Notes: generated from the sequence alone by a model not told the origin. A stretch of DNA of 64,000 nucleotides from Pseudooceanicola atlanticus (GCF_000768315.1 NZ_AQQX01000007.1:62001-126000), one strand, 5' to 3'; shown: positions 42,775 to 52,357, counted from the first letter of the stretch. Translations and numbers: made by a program.

Positions 42775-44373
42775 TCAATGATCGTCGCGCAACTCGAAGA
42801 GGTTCCCGGGGCTCATGATGCCATCCGGATCATGCAAGGCCTTCAACTGGCGCAGGAGCGTCTGAACCTCGGGCTGTCGGGTCTCGAAATAGGGGTATTT
42901 CTGACCGATCTGCACGTGCACGCCCCCAAGGTCCTTCCAATCGGCGAGGATCTCGTTCGAGAGGCGTTTGAGGACTGCGCGGGCTGCGGGATTGTCGTCG
43001 CGCCGTTTCAACGCGGCCTGTTCCGCGTCCGACATGAAATGCAGATGCAGGGGCAGCGGAGCATCCGGCCAACGGATCAGCGTTTCCACCCCGACAGCCG
43101 TTGGGCCATGGGTTGACAACAGGTAGCCATGGGCGATGCCATGCTGTTTCAGTTCGTCCTTCATGCGGGTGAAGACAGCCTCGGTCCGAGTGAAGGCCTC
43201 ACCGCCACGAGAGTTCGGCACTACCGTATGCAACCAGGCCATGCGTTTTCCCGAGGGCGTCAGCAGGCTATTCATTGGCGGGAAAGGGATTTTCCGCATG
43301 ACCCGCGGGACGGAGGCAGGCACGGCGCGGCCCCCGGCATCCTTCGCGATCTGGCGGACGCGTTTGATCTTGCGGTTCGCCTCGTGTCGATCCTGCCCCT
43401 CGACGATGGTGTTCATCAGGTAGCCGATCTTGTTGGCAAACCGACGGCCTGACAGGCCGATCAGGGCGGCATCCCGCAGGCCGTGGGTCAGGCTGTTTGC
43501 TTCCGTCACCACCTGGCCGATGGTCTTGAGATCGGACAGGAACCCCTGGCTGGCCATACGGGTGCGGGCCGTGAACGGGTCGATACCGCTGCATTCACTG
43601 GCCAGAAGCTCTGCCCCGATCTGCGCCATGGCGCCCATCTGTGCGGCCGGGTCGTCGAATGAGAAGGAGGCATAAGCCTCTTCCTTCGCGGTCGGGATCA
43701 ATTGCAGCGTGATCGCGGTCTTGATGCCGAAGGCACCGCAATCGCCCAGGAACATCCCGGTCAGGTCAGGGCCGTAATTGCGGAAGAAGGGGCTGGCGCG
43801 CCCAGTGGCCGAGGCCGATCCGGTGGTCAGAATCTCGGCCCGGCCTGTGACGACCCGCAGGCCAAGGACGGATTCCGCGGACCCGCCGCGCGATGCGGAG
43901 CCATAGAACTTTGCCCCTTGCGAGACAGAGCCACCGATGGTGGCGTGAAGTCCCGAAAACGTACCCCAGAAGGGCGTGGTCATGCCGTGCGGGCGCAGGG
44001 CGTCGCGCAGGGCAGACCATGTCACGCCGGGTTGCACGGTGACGAAGCGATCCGTCAGGTTCAGCTCGATGATCTCGGTCATGGCCGACAGGTCGACCAG
44101 CAGGCTGTGATCGTTCTTGGCCAGGTACCCGGCGGAATAGGACAACCCTCCGCCACGCATGTTCAGGCTGAAACCCAGTTCGCGCGCGGCCTGAACCAGC
44201 TTGACGACATCTGTTTCATCCCAAGGCCGCACCAACGCGGCGGGAAGGTGTTCTGCCCCGTAATAGACATCCGTTCCATACAGGGACAGATCGTCCGTGG
44301 TGATCGCCAGATTGGGCAGACGTGCGGTCAGGTCGTCGAGCGGCGCGGCAGAGCGGGGTTGGGCGGTCATCAT
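42775..44373 (-). CDS. FAD-linked oxidase (PCMH/VAO family)
   Basis: This 532-residue protein has the FAD-binding PCMH domain (SLNMRGGGLSYSAGYLAKNDHSLLVDLSAM; GTFSGLHATIGGSVSQGAKFYGSASRGGSAESVLGLRVV) and the family end LKALHDPDGIMSPGNLF. No signal peptide is seen. Members oxidise alcohols, hydroxy acids, lactones or lignan-type phenols. It is the last gene of a minus operon after the lyase and the hydantoinase, joined to the latter by a TGATG overlap. Confidence 0.88.
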   Translation of the reverse strand: MMTAQPRSAAPLDDLTARLPNLAITTDDLSLYGTDVYYGAEHLPAALVRPWDETDVVKLVQAARELGFSLNMRGGGLSYSAGYLAKNDHSLLVDLSAMTEIIELNLTDRFVTVQPGVTWSALRDALRPHGMTTPFWGTFSGLHATIGGSVSQGAKFYGSASRGGSAESVLGLRVVTGRAEILTTGSASATGRASPFFRNYGPDLTGMFLGDCGAFGIKTAITLQLIPTAKEEAYASFSFDDPAAQMGAMAQIGAELLASECSGIDPFTARTRMASQGFLSDLKTIGQVVTEANSLTHGLRDAALIGLSGRRFANKIGYLMNTIVEGQDRHEANRKIKRVRQIAKDAGGRAVPASVPRVMRKIPFPPMNSLLTPSGKRMAWLHTVVPNSRGGEAFTRTEAVFTRMKDELKQHGIAHGYLLSTHGPTAVGVETLIRWPDAPLPLHLHFMSDAEQAALKRRDDNPAARAVLKRLSNEILADWKDLGGVHVQIGQKYPYFETRQPEVQTLLRQLKALHDPDGIMSPGNLFELRDDH

Positions 44374-45761
44374 CAGGCCGACAGCGACCGGCGCTGGTAG
44401 CGGCCATGCCCATCGGAGCCCTCTACGATGACCCCGTCACGGAACACCGCGCGTCCACGGACCAGCGTGTCGGTCACCTTGCCGCGCATCGTCCAGCCTT
44501 CGTAGATCGAATAACCGGCATCGCTGAGCAGGCTGTCCTGGGTCACTTCGTATTCCGCGTCTAGATCGAGGATCGCGATATCAGCGTCGAAGCCGGGCCG
44601 GATCGCGCCCTTGCGCCCCCAGAGCCCCATGGACTTCGCCGGGACCTCGCACAGCATGGACACGATCCGGTTGAGAGGTACGCCGCGCTTGTGGTGGCCT
44701 TCGGTCAGCATGACAGGAAGGATCGTCTCGAGACCCGGGCAGCCGGGGGATGCTTTCCAGATGCCGCCATCCTTGCCAGCGATGGTGCGGTGCACGTGGT
44801 CGCTGGCAATGGTATCGACATGGCCGTCGATGATCGCCTGCCACAGTGCGTCACAATCTTCCTTTTCGCGCAGTGGCGGGTTGATCTTGCCGACGGTGCC
44901 CCGCTCCCAGGTGACGTCATGTGTCAGGTAGTGGGGGCAGGTCTCGATGGTGATGTCGACACCCTGCTGGCGTGCGGCCAGGGCGGCGTCGAAGGCCTCA
45001 CCCGAAGAGGTGTGCACGACGTAGATCGGGGACCCGGCGGATTTACAGAGCCGCGAGGCGCGCTGGATCGCATCGGCTTCGACAAAGGGCGGACGGGTCG
45101 CATTCCAGGTCGCCAGGCCGCCTTTGCCCTCGGGGTCGTCCTTCATCACCTTTTCGCGCAGGTAATGGGCGACTTCGATGCTTTCAGGGTGGGGGCAGAC
45201 CATGCCCCCATTGGCCGCGCAGGCCTCGGCCAGTCGGAAGAGGTAGGCGTCGTCGATATCCGGCAGGCCAAGTCGTTTGCCTTCGCCGTTTCGGTTGTTC
45301 ATGAAAATCTTGAAGCTGGGCACGCCGTAGTCCGAGACGTATTTCGGCACGTTGGCCAGCTGATCCTCGGTCGAGATGATCAGGTGGTAGCCGAAATCGA
45401 CGCGGGCGCCGGCCTCGGTCGTGGCGACGACATCGTCGAAGATGGTCGAAAGTTCCTCGGCGGCGAGCAGATAGGCGATGAACGTGGTCACGCCACCACT
45501 GGCAGCCGCCGCGGTTTCGCTGGCCGCATCAGATGCAGCGCGGGGGCGCGAGATGTCATTGCCGTGGCCAAGGTGCACATGAACGTCCAGCGCGCCGGGC
45601 ATGACGGTCTTGCCGCCCGCATCCAGCGTTTCCTTTGCTTCGACGGCGGTGCCGGGCTCCATCACCGCTGCGATCTTCCCGTCCTTGACGGCGATGTCGA
45701 GCGGGGCAGGGTCGTTGCCCGGCGTGATGACCAGGCCATTGATGATGAGAAGATCAAACAT
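44373..45761 (-). CDS. D-hydantoinase/dihydropyrimidinase-like cyclic amidohydrolase
   Basis: This 462-residue metal-dependent amidohydrolase has DVHVHLGHG (first metal His pair), PSFKIFMNN where the Lys is the carbamylated bridge, MVCPHPES, YVVHTSSGEAFD, and DTIASDHVHRT with the final metal Asp. It would open a cyclic amide, imide or hydantoin ring. Length and motifs match dihydropyrimidinase/hydantoinase. It follows the lyase gene by 44 bases in the operon. Confidence 0.9.
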   Translation of the reverse strand: MFDLLIINGLVITPGNDPAPLDIAVKDGKIAAVMEPGTAVEAKETLDAGGKTVMPGALDVHVHLGHGNDISRPRAASDAASETAAAASGGVTTFIAYLLAAEELSTIFDDVVATTEAGARVDFGYHLIISTEDQLANVPKYVSDYGVPSFKIFMNNRNGEGKRLGLPDIDDAYLFRLAEACAANGGMVCPHPESIEVAHYLREKVMKDDPEGKGGLATWNATRPPFVEADAIQRASRLCKSAGSPIYVVHTSSGEAFDAALAARQQGVDITIETCPHYLTHDVTWERGTVGKINPPLREKEDCDALWQAIIDGHVDTIASDHVHRTIAGKDGGIWKASPGCPGLETILPVMLTEGHHKRGVPLNRIVSMLCEVPAKSMGLWGRKGAIRPGFDADIAILDLDAEYEVTQDSLLSDAGYSIYEGWTMRGKVTDTLVRGRAVFRDGVIVEGSDGHGRYQRRSLSA

Positions 45762-45805
45762 GGGGCCTCTCTTGATAACTTGAACGGATCGGGCGGGACG
45801 CGCGA

Positions 45806-46669
45806 TCAGGCGTACCGTTTTTCCAGCGCGTCATGGGCGTCCTTGCGGACAGAGTTCTGGCGTTCCTCGAAGCTGGCCAACTGGTCACGGACGCTTTCCA
45901 GCGATCCGGTTTCCTTGAGCGTGCCAAGGACGTCGGTGACAGAGCGCAGTGCGGCCTGCAGGGCGGCATTGGCAAAAAGCGCTGCGCCGAAATTCATCTG
46001 CTTCAGGTCATCGTGGCTCTGCGCCGGCGTTTTGCCGCCGAAGACATAATTGAAAATCTGCGGCACGGGCAGTTCAGAGGCAATGCGGGCCAGATCTTCG
46101 CGCGTCTCGGGGGCCTCGACAAAGGTGACGTCGGCGCCTGCCTCGATGAACTTGTGCGCGCGCTCGAGAGCCTCTTCGATACCGTGCACCGCAATTGCAT
46201 CGGTGCGGGCAACGATCTGGAAGTCATCATCCTGCCGCGCATCGGCGGCGGCGCGGATCTTCTGCAGCATCTCATCTGTCGACACCACGGCCTTGCCTGC
46301 GAAGTGACCGCATTTCTTGGGGAAAACCTGATCTTCCAGTTGGATACCGGATGCGCCGGCGCGTTCATAGCTGCGCACGGTGCGGCCCACGTTGATCGCG
46401 TTGCCGAAGCCCGTATCGCCGTCCACCAGCAGCGGAATGTCGATTGCATCCGAAATTGCAGAGATATGGTCCGTCATCTCGGACATGGTGATCAGGCCAA
46501 CATCGGGCGCGCCGAGATACATGTTGGTGACGCCTGCGCCCGAGATGTAGGCGCATTCATATCCAAGGTTTTCAATGACATTCGCGAACAGGGCATTGGG
46601 CGTGCCGGGCATGAGCGCGGCATCGCGTCTGGCGAAAATGGTTTTAAGTCGTGCGGCTTTCGTCGTCAC
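45806..46669 (-). CDS. Isocitrate lyase/PEP mutase superfamily lyase
   Basis: This 287-residue TIM barrel has LLVDGDTGFGNAINV (metal site) and the catalytic loop KKCGHF, whose Cys marks C-C lyases such as methylisocitrate lyase and 2,3-dimethylmalate lyase rather than PEP mutases. It would split a substituted malate into pyruvate/glyoxylate and a carboxylic acid. The start is GTG at 46669 with AAGGAGAC before it. First gene of its operon, divergent from the tandem hydrolase. Confidence 0.88.
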   Translation of the reverse strand: MTTKAARLKTIFARRDAALMPGTPNALFANVIENLGYECAYISGAGVTNMYLGAPDVGLITMSEMTDHISAISDAIDIPLLVDGDTGFGNAINVGRTVRSYERAGASGIQLEDQVFPKKCGHFAGKAVVSTDEMLQKIRAAADARQDDDFQIVARTDAIAVHGIEEALERAHKFIEAGADVTFVEAPETREDLARIASELPVPQIFNYVFGGKTPAQSHDDLKQMNFGAALFANAALQAALRSVTDVLGTLKETGSLESVRDQLASFEERQNSVRKDAHDALEKRYA

Positions 46670-46751
46670 GCTGATGTCTCCTTAAGCAATTTGCTGGATC
46701 GCCTGATGCCACAATCCCTCGCTACTGGACACAGTCTTTATCCTGTGATGT

Positions 46752-46767
46752 AAACTGTCAACAGTTA
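46752..46767. promoter_or_regulatory. GntR-type operator, copy 2, divergent promoter
   Basis: AAACTGT-CA-ACAGTTA matches the regulon palindrome at 15 of 16 symmetrical positions. On the minus strand it contains TTGACA as a -35 for the lyase operon; on the plus strand TATAAA at 46766 is a candidate -10 for the hydrolase operon. Confidence 0.78.
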
Positions 46768-46807
46768 TAAAGGCGAAACCGCCGAACCCAGGCTCAGAGG
46801 GACCCAG

Positions 46808-48436
46808 ATGACTGAAACTATGGCGCAGACCAAGTCCGACAATACCGGGGTCCGCAAGGGGTTTGTCGAAGCTGGCGGTGGTCTGCTGCATTACGTGCGG
46901 TGCGGGCAGGGGCCTGCGGTCGTGATGCTTCATGCCAGCCCGTGTTCGGCCAAGGTCATGGCGCCGATCCAGGCCGCCTGGTCCGGCGAGTTCACGACAT
47001 TTGCCTTCGACCTGCCAGGTTTCGGAATGTCCGACCTGCCGCAGGCGGATGACATCACGATCGAACTTCTGGCCGACGTGATCGCCGAGGGGATGGACGC
47101 GCTCGGGATCAGCCAGGCGGCCCTCTATGGGCGGCATACCGGAGCCAGCGTTTGCCTGGCGCTGGCCCTGCAGCGACCCGACCTGGTGTCCATGATGCTG
47201 ACCGATGGTCTGCCTGTTTTCGCGACGCCCTATTCCGAGGATCGCCTGAAGAAATACCTTAAGCCGATTACCCCGTCTGGCGATGGCATGCACCTGCCAT
47301 GGACCTTCTTCCGCTACCGGGACCAGCATATGTTCTGGCCTTGGGATGCTGCGGATATCGACCATCGTTCGGATGCAGACCTGCCCGACGAACACTTCCT
47401 TCACCGTGGCGCGGTCGAGATGCTGGAGGCGGCCGAGACATATGTGCCGGTCTACAAATCGGCTTTTCTCTACGACACTCTATCCCGCATCGGCGGCGTG
47501 TCCTGTCCGGCTTATTACGGCAATCGCCCGGGCGACAGCCAGTTCAAGACCATCCAGCATTACCCCGAAACGGCGGACATTCGTGTCATGCCGCGTGATC
47601 CCGCCGAAGCCGAATTGGCGGAGCTGGAATTGATCCGAAAGCATCCGGCAGAAGGTGCCGTGCCGGACTGGACGAGCCGGATCGGCACGGGTGGTGACAA
47701 TCGGGATTACATCGCGACACGGCATGGGGTTGTCTATGCGATCGGAGCCAATCTGGGGGCCGAAGGGCTACCTCAACTGCTTCTCCCTGACATGCCGGGC
47801 GGCATCGACCTGCATAAGGCGCAAATCATAGCGGCATCGGAGACACGTCCCGTCATCGCGGTCGATCCCGGTGGGGTCGGTAACTCCGATATCGACGGGG
47901 TGGCAACTGTCGACAGGTGGTGCGAGCAGATTGACGACATCTTGAAGCATTTGGGTTGGGACCGGGTCGAGGTCATCGCAAATGGTCTGTCCGGTGCCCT
48001 CGCCTCAGAGTTCGCGGAAAGGGCTGGCGACCGTGTCGACAGCTTGCTGCTGCGCTCGCCTGCCTTGCTGAACGAAGAGGAGCGTGCGGGGTTCATCGCG
48101 AACCCTGCGCCTGAGGCGACGCCCCGCGCCGATGGCGGACATTTGCTGCCCGTTTGGCACCACCTGCGCGACCAGGAATTGTGGTGGCCTTGGTTCGACA
48201 CGTCGCACGAGGCCGTCCGCACCAACCCGCCGCGGATTTCCGCCGCCACGCTGAACAAGCGCGCGGTCGCCATGTTGAAACAGGCACACCATTATCGACC
48301 CGTCTGGGCCGAGCTGATCAGCCGGGACGTCGCCGCGCAGATCGCTGCATTGCCGCAGCCTGTCCGCATCGAAACCGATCCGTCCGACATCTTCCACATC
48401 CCTGCGGCGCGAAACCTCACGGCCGCCGCGGCCTGA
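46808..48436 (+). CDS. Tandem alpha/beta-hydrolase-fold protein, atypical nucleophile elbows
   Basis: This 542-residue protein has two alpha/beta hydrolase halves, about 1-285 and 295-540. The first has VVMLHASPCSAK (oxyanion region), FDLPGFGMSDLP and the elbow GRHTG at 108-112, with His110 where the Ser/Asp/Cys nucleophile belongs. The second keeps DPGGVGNSD but its elbow reads ANGLSGAL (391-398), with Gly393 at the nucleophile site and Ser395 two residues on. GxHTG proteins occur as a minor branch of the family with unclear chemistry. It heads the plus operon hydrolase-ligase-hydratase-amidohydrolase. Real function unknown. Confidence 0.8.
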   Translation: MTETMAQTKSDNTGVRKGFVEAGGGLLHYVRCGQGPAVVMLHASPCSAKVMAPIQAAWSGEFTTFAFDLPGFGMSDLPQADDITIELLADVIAEGMDALGISQAALYGRHTGASVCLALALQRPDLVSMMLTDGLPVFATPYSEDRLKKYLKPITPSGDGMHLPWTFFRYRDQHMFWPWDAADIDHRSDADLPDEHFLHRGAVEMLEAAETYVPVYKSAFLYDTLSRIGGVSCPAYYGNRPGDSQFKTIQHYPETADIRVMPRDPAEAELAELELIRKHPAEGAVPDWTSRIGTGGDNRDYIATRHGVVYAIGANLGAEGLPQLLLPDMPGGIDLHKAQIIAASETRPVIAVDPGGVGNSDIDGVATVDRWCEQIDDILKHLGWDRVEVIANGLSGALASEFAERAGDRVDSLLLRSPALLNEEERAGFIANPAPEATPRADGGHLLPVWHHLRDQELWWPWFDTSHEAVRTNPPRISAATLNKRAVAMLKQAHHYRPVWAELISRDVAAQIAALPQPVRIETDPSDIFHIPAARNLTAAAA

Positions 48437-48464
48437 CCAAGACCACCCCAACCGGAGAGACTGA

Positions 48465-49847
48465 ATGTCCACTGCCCCGACCGATTACACGCTGCCCGAC
48501 ATCCTGTACCAGCCATGGGAGGACGTCGAAGCGCTGCAGGATCGCCTGCTGAAGCAAATGGTCGAGATCTGCTATGATCATCACCCGTACTATTCCCGCG
48601 TGATGAAGGAACTGGGGCTGACCCCCGCGGATATCCAGAACCGCGAGGACCTGAAGAAGCTGCCGGTCATCGGCAAGAAGGAATTCCTGGCAGAGCCGGA
48701 GAACTTTCGCCTCGATCCGGATGGGCTGCCGATGCAGGAGGCGACTCTCTGGAAGATCATCTACACCACCGGCACGACGTCGGGCCGGCCTGCGCCCATC
48801 TTCGTCACCGCGCATGATTACTTCGCTTACCAGGACCTCTTCCGTACCCGCGGGAGCCTGCTGGGGATCAATGACACGGACATGATCGCCAACCTCTTCC
48901 CGATGACCAACTTCCCGCTTGGTGCGTTTTCCCGGGCACCGGACGAGGCGGCGGCCATGGGCGCGTCGATCATGTTCGGCCTGACCGGCCGCGTCGACAG
49001 CCCTTACCCGGTGAACCGCAGCGTCGATGAAGCAGTCGAAGCCGTGGCGCGTCATGGGGCAACCGTGCTTTGGGGCGTAGCGGGATTCGTCCGGCGCGTA
49101 TTGCTGCGCGCGATCGAGATGAAGTCCGACTTCACCAAGGTGCGCATGGTCGTCACCACGGGCGAGGCATCTTCCCCAGCCATGCGTGAGGACCTGCGGA
49201 CCCGGATGCGCAGCCTTGGTTGTGCCGACACGCTGATCGTGAACCGGTATGGCTCGACCGAGCAGGGGGGCACGATGATCGAATGCCAGGACGGGTCGGG
49301 CTTCCACAGTTCGATGCCCGACCAGGTCTTCCACGAGATCGTGGATGACGAGACAGGCGAGCGGCTGGGCGATGGCGAGGCCGGAATGCTGGCCATCACC
49401 CATCTTAACCGCCGCGGCACCGTCTTCCTGCGGTACAAGATCGGGGACATGGGGGAACTGGATCACAGCCCTTGCCCACATTGCGGCCGGACCACCGTGC
49501 GCCTTTCGTCGAAACCCGTGCGGACCGGCGACATCATCAAGATCAAGGGCGCGCTGGTGAACCTTGGCAACCTGAAGTCGGAACTCGACAAGGTCGACGG
49601 GCTCGAGGAATACCAGATCGTCGTGTCCTCCGAGGACCTGTCCGACCCGTTTTCGCCTGACGTGCTCAAAGTCCGTATCTCGGCCCGCGAAGGGTCGGTC
49701 GCCGAGATGCCGGACACCGTTTCGGGTATCGTCACAAAGCTGTCGAACCTGCGTCCGAAGATCGAGGAAGCCAAGCGGGACGAGATCTTCGATCCCACGA
49801 CCATGGCAAAGCCCAAGCGTATCGTCGACGAGCGGAAACCGCGTTGA
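48465..49847 (+). CDS. PaaK-like AMP-forming CoA ligase
   Basis: This 460-residue adenylate-forming enzyme is of the phenylacetate-CoA ligase type, shorter than acyl-CoA ligases: YYSRVMKELGLTPADI near the N-terminus, P-loop IYTTGTTSGRPAPIFVT, RYGSTEQGGTM, YKIGDMGELDHSPCPHCGRT with a CxxC pair, and RTGDIIKIKGALVNLGNLK. It would activate an aryl, heteroaryl or short acid, feeding the next gene, an enoyl-CoA hydratase. Confidence 0.88.
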   Translation: MSTAPTDYTLPDILYQPWEDVEALQDRLLKQMVEICYDHHPYYSRVMKELGLTPADIQNREDLKKLPVIGKKEFLAEPENFRLDPDGLPMQEATLWKIIYTTGTTSGRPAPIFVTAHDYFAYQDLFRTRGSLLGINDTDMIANLFPMTNFPLGAFSRAPDEAAAMGASIMFGLTGRVDSPYPVNRSVDEAVEAVARHGATVLWGVAGFVRRVLLRAIEMKSDFTKVRMVVTTGEASSPAMREDLRTRMRSLGCADTLIVNRYGSTEQGGTMIECQDGSGFHSSMPDQVFHEIVDDETGERLGDGEAGMLAITHLNRRGTVFLRYKIGDMGELDHSPCPHCGRTTVRLSSKPVRTGDIIKIKGALVNLGNLKSELDKVDGLEEYQIVVSSEDLSDPFSPDVLKVRISAREGSVAEMPDTVSGIVTKLSNLRPKIEEAKRDEIFDPTTMAKPKRIVDERKPR

Positions 49848-49851
49848 TCCG

Positions 49852-50583
49852 ATGAGCGACCCGTTCTTTCTTGACCAGACCGGCCCGGTCGCGCGGATCA
49901 CCATCGCGCGGCCAGAGCGGCGCAATGCGCTGACGCCCGCCGAATTGCACGGACTGGCTGATATCCTGGACCGTCTGGACCGGGATGAGGACGTGCGTGT
50001 CGTCGTCCTGACTGGGCAGGGGGAAAGGGCGTTCTGCGCAGGTCTGAACCTGAAGGCAGAGGAAGAAATCGCGGCGGAAATGTCGGGTTCGGGCCCGACC
50101 GGTTTAGGCGCGGTTCTGCGCCGTGCTCAGTCCATGTCGAAGCCGTTGATCGGGCGGATCAATGGGGCCTGTGTTGCCGGCGGTGTCGGGCTTCTGTCTG
50201 CCTGCGATCTGGCCTTGGCCGGTGCGGATGCGGTCTTTGCCCTGCCGGAGGTCGAGGTCGAGGTCGGGCTCTATCCCTTCGTGGTAATCGAAGGACTGCG
50301 CGGGCGGGTCTCTGATGGGGTGCTCGCCGGGCTCGCAGGCACGGCGCGCAAGGTGACTGCGGCGGAAGCGGTGACTTTGGGGCTGATTGCCCAGGCGGTT
50401 CCGCGGGATGAGCTGGACGCTGCGACAGAGCAGGTGGCGCAACGCACGCTGCAAATCCCGGACGGCCAGGCCAGTGCCCTGCGTACAGCCTATGCCCCGC
50501 ACATGAAGGATTTCACGGCCCGGATCGACGCGGCAGAGACCCGGACCCGGGCCTATCGCCAGGCGAAACTGGCCCAAGGATGA
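49852..50583 (+). CDS. Enoyl-CoA hydratase/isomerase family protein
   Basis: This 243-residue crotonase has GERAFCAGLNLKAE and INGACVAGGVGLLSACDLALAGADAVFALPEVEVEVGLYPFVV. The Glu-rich segment EVEVEVGL covers the second catalytic acid region. It follows the ligase by 4 bases and probably acts on the CoA ester it makes or a later intermediate. Confidence 0.9.
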   Translation: MSDPFFLDQTGPVARITIARPERRNALTPAELHGLADILDRLDRDEDVRVVVLTGQGERAFCAGLNLKAEEEIAAEMSGSGPTGLGAVLRRAQSMSKPLIGRINGACVAGGVGLLSACDLALAGADAVFALPEVEVEVGLYPFVVIEGLRGRVSDGVLAGLAGTARKVTAAEAVTLGLIAQAVPRDELDAATEQVAQRTLQIPDGQASALRTAYAPHMKDFTARIDAAETRTRAYRQAKLAQG

Positions 50584-50631
50584 AGCAAGAGACCAAGCGG
50601 AAGACGCTGGTCGGAAGGAAGAGAGAGTAAC

Positions 50632-51528
50632 GTGAGCGATTACAAGTTCGATGCCAGCAAGACGAAGGATGGCTATGGCGCCGTCGACATCGTCGTGAAC
50701 TACTACACACCTGAAATCGTTGCCGAAGGGCGCATTCCCACGGACGACAATTTCCGCAACAAGGTGCGGATGAAGGATGACCCGCGCAACGGGACTACGG
50801 CCGAGCAATATATCGAGAAGATGGATCGCGCTGGTATCGAACGGTCGCTGCTGATTGCCACGCGGTGTGGTGACCGTCGGATGCAGGGATCGAAGGAAAT
50901 TCCCTACGAATACATCTACGAGGCCTGCAAGAAGTACCCGCACCGGTTCTCGGGCCTAGCCGGGATCGACCCGACCCGTGGCATTGCCGGGCTGAAGGAA
51001 CTGGACAAGGCCGTGCACGAATATGGGTTCGTCGGCGCGCACCTCTATCCGCACTGGTTCGGTCAGGCGCCTGATGCGGCGATCTACTATCCCTATTACG
51101 CTCGCTGCGCGGAGTTGGGGATCCCGATCATGATGCAGGTGGGGCACTGCCTCGTCTATCAGAAGGATTTCCGACTGCCGAGCGTCGGTCGTCCGATCAC
51201 GCTGGACCGCATCGCCATCGACTTCCCGGAGCTGACGATCATCGGCATCCACCTGGGCTATCCCTGGACGGAAGAGATGATTTCTGTCTGCACAAAGCAT
51301 GAAAACGTCTACATGGCCGGCGATGCCTATGCGCCCAAGCATTGGGGGCAGAGCGCGACCCACTACGCGAACACCTACGGGCAGGACAAGTTCATGTTCG
51401 GAACGGATTGGTGGGTGATTGACCCGGAACGCGCGGTGCAGGAGGTCGATGAGCTTGATTTTCGTCCCGCTTCGCGCCGCAAGATCATGCGTGACAATGC
51501 GATGAAGGTGTTCAATCTGCCGGAATGA
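50632..51528 (+). CDS. Amidohydrolase_2 family protein with incomplete metal site
   Basis: This 298-residue TIM-barrel protein resembles ACMSD-type decarboxylases/hydrolases: HRFSGLAGIDPTRGIAGLKELDKAV, GFVGAHLYPHW, IMMQVGHCLVY, TIIGIHLGYPW and FMFGTDWW with the metal Asp. The N-terminal HxH metal motif is absent: the strand after the start reads AVDIVVNYYTPE. So the metal site, if any, is altered. GTG start at 50632 with GGAAGAGAGAG upstream. Last gene of the plus operon. Confidence 0.82.
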   Translation: MSDYKFDASKTKDGYGAVDIVVNYYTPEIVAEGRIPTDDNFRNKVRMKDDPRNGTTAEQYIEKMDRAGIERSLLIATRCGDRRMQGSKEIPYEYIYEACKKYPHRFSGLAGIDPTRGIAGLKELDKAVHEYGFVGAHLYPHWFGQAPDAAIYYPYYARCAELGIPIMMQVGHCLVYQKDFRLPSVGRPITLDRIAIDFPELTIIGIHLGYPWTEEMISVCTKHENVYMAGDAYAPKHWGQSATHYANTYGQDKFMFGTDWWVIDPERAVQEVDELDFRPASRRKIMRDNAMKVFNLPE

Positions 51529-51582
51529 CACGGGTGGCGCTTTTTGGCGCCACGCGACTTCCTGTTAACCGTCAGCACTGGT

Positions 51583-51598
51583 AAACTGTTGGCCAATG
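51583..51598. promoter_or_regulatory. GntR-type operator half-site, copy 3
   Basis: AAACTGTTG keeps the left arm and centre; the right arm (GCCAATG) is lost. It lies 71 bases before gntR, which suggests weak autoregulation. Confidence 0.4.
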
Positions 51599-51653
51599 AA
51601 TGTGAGGGGCACGGAGAGCGGCCCGTATTCAAGACCTGCCAGGGGAGAGCAAG

Positions 51654-52337
51654 TTGAGCAATATCAAGCCGATCGTCGGTGCATCGCTGAGTTCCGAAGC
51701 CTTCGAGAAAGTCGTCGAGGCGATCACCTCGGGCGAGTTCGAGCTGGGGCAGCGTCTGTCCGAAGCCGAACTGGCCCGTCGCCTCGGCATCAGCCGGGGC
51801 CCCCTGCGCGAGGCGCTCGGCCGTTTAGAAGGCCGCCTTGTACGTCGAACGCCGCGCATCGGTGTCCACGTGATCGAATTCTCCCGCGATGACCTTGAGG
51901 CCCTTTTCCTGACCCGTGAGGCGTTGGAGGGCATGGCCGCACGACTGGCCTGCGAACGCATCAGCACGAAGGAGCTGAAAAACCTCAGCGCGCTTCTTGA
52001 GGATCACGCCAATCAGCCGGAGATCGCATCGGGCGAGAGCTATGCGCCGCGTACGCGCGACGAGGATTTCCATTTCTCGATTATCAGGGCGGCGGAATGC
52101 GACCGGATCGAACGGTTGCTGATGGACGAGATCTATTACCAGCTTCGAATCCAGCGGCGCAAATCTTCGTCCCAACCGGGGCGTGCCAAGGCGGCGTTGA
52201 AAGAGCATCAGCTGATTGTCGCCGCGCTGGAAAGCCGTGACCCGGACGAGGCGGAAAAGTCCATGCGCACCCATCTACGCAATGCCCGGATCAGTGCCAT
52301 GTCCGCCTGGGAGGCAGACGAGGCCGAGGCGAGCTGA
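51654..52337 (+). CDS. GntR family regulator, FCD subfamily
   Basis: This 227-residue protein has the GntR winged helix LGQRLSEAELARRLGISRGPLREALGRLEGRLV (about residues 30-62) and an all-helical FCD effector domain with the metal-binding pattern RDEDFHFSIIRAAE and HLRNARI. TTG at 51654 is the start, with AGGGGAGAG upstream. FCD proteins usually repress in the absence of an organic acid. It is the only regulator gene within the set of operons that share the AAACTGTTGACAGTTT operator, hence the likely regulator of all. Confidence 0.92.
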   Translation: MSNIKPIVGASLSSEAFEKVVEAITSGEFELGQRLSEAELARRLGISRGPLREALGRLEGRLVRRTPRIGVHVIEFSRDDLEALFLTREALEGMAARLACERISTKELKNLSALLEDHANQPEIASGESYAPRTRDEDFHFSIIRAAECDRIERLLMDEIYYQLRIQRRKSSSQPGRAKAALKEHQLIVAALESRDPDEAEKSMRTHLRNARISAMSAWEADEAEAS

Positions 52338-52357
52338 ACCTCCCAACTGCCTGCCTG

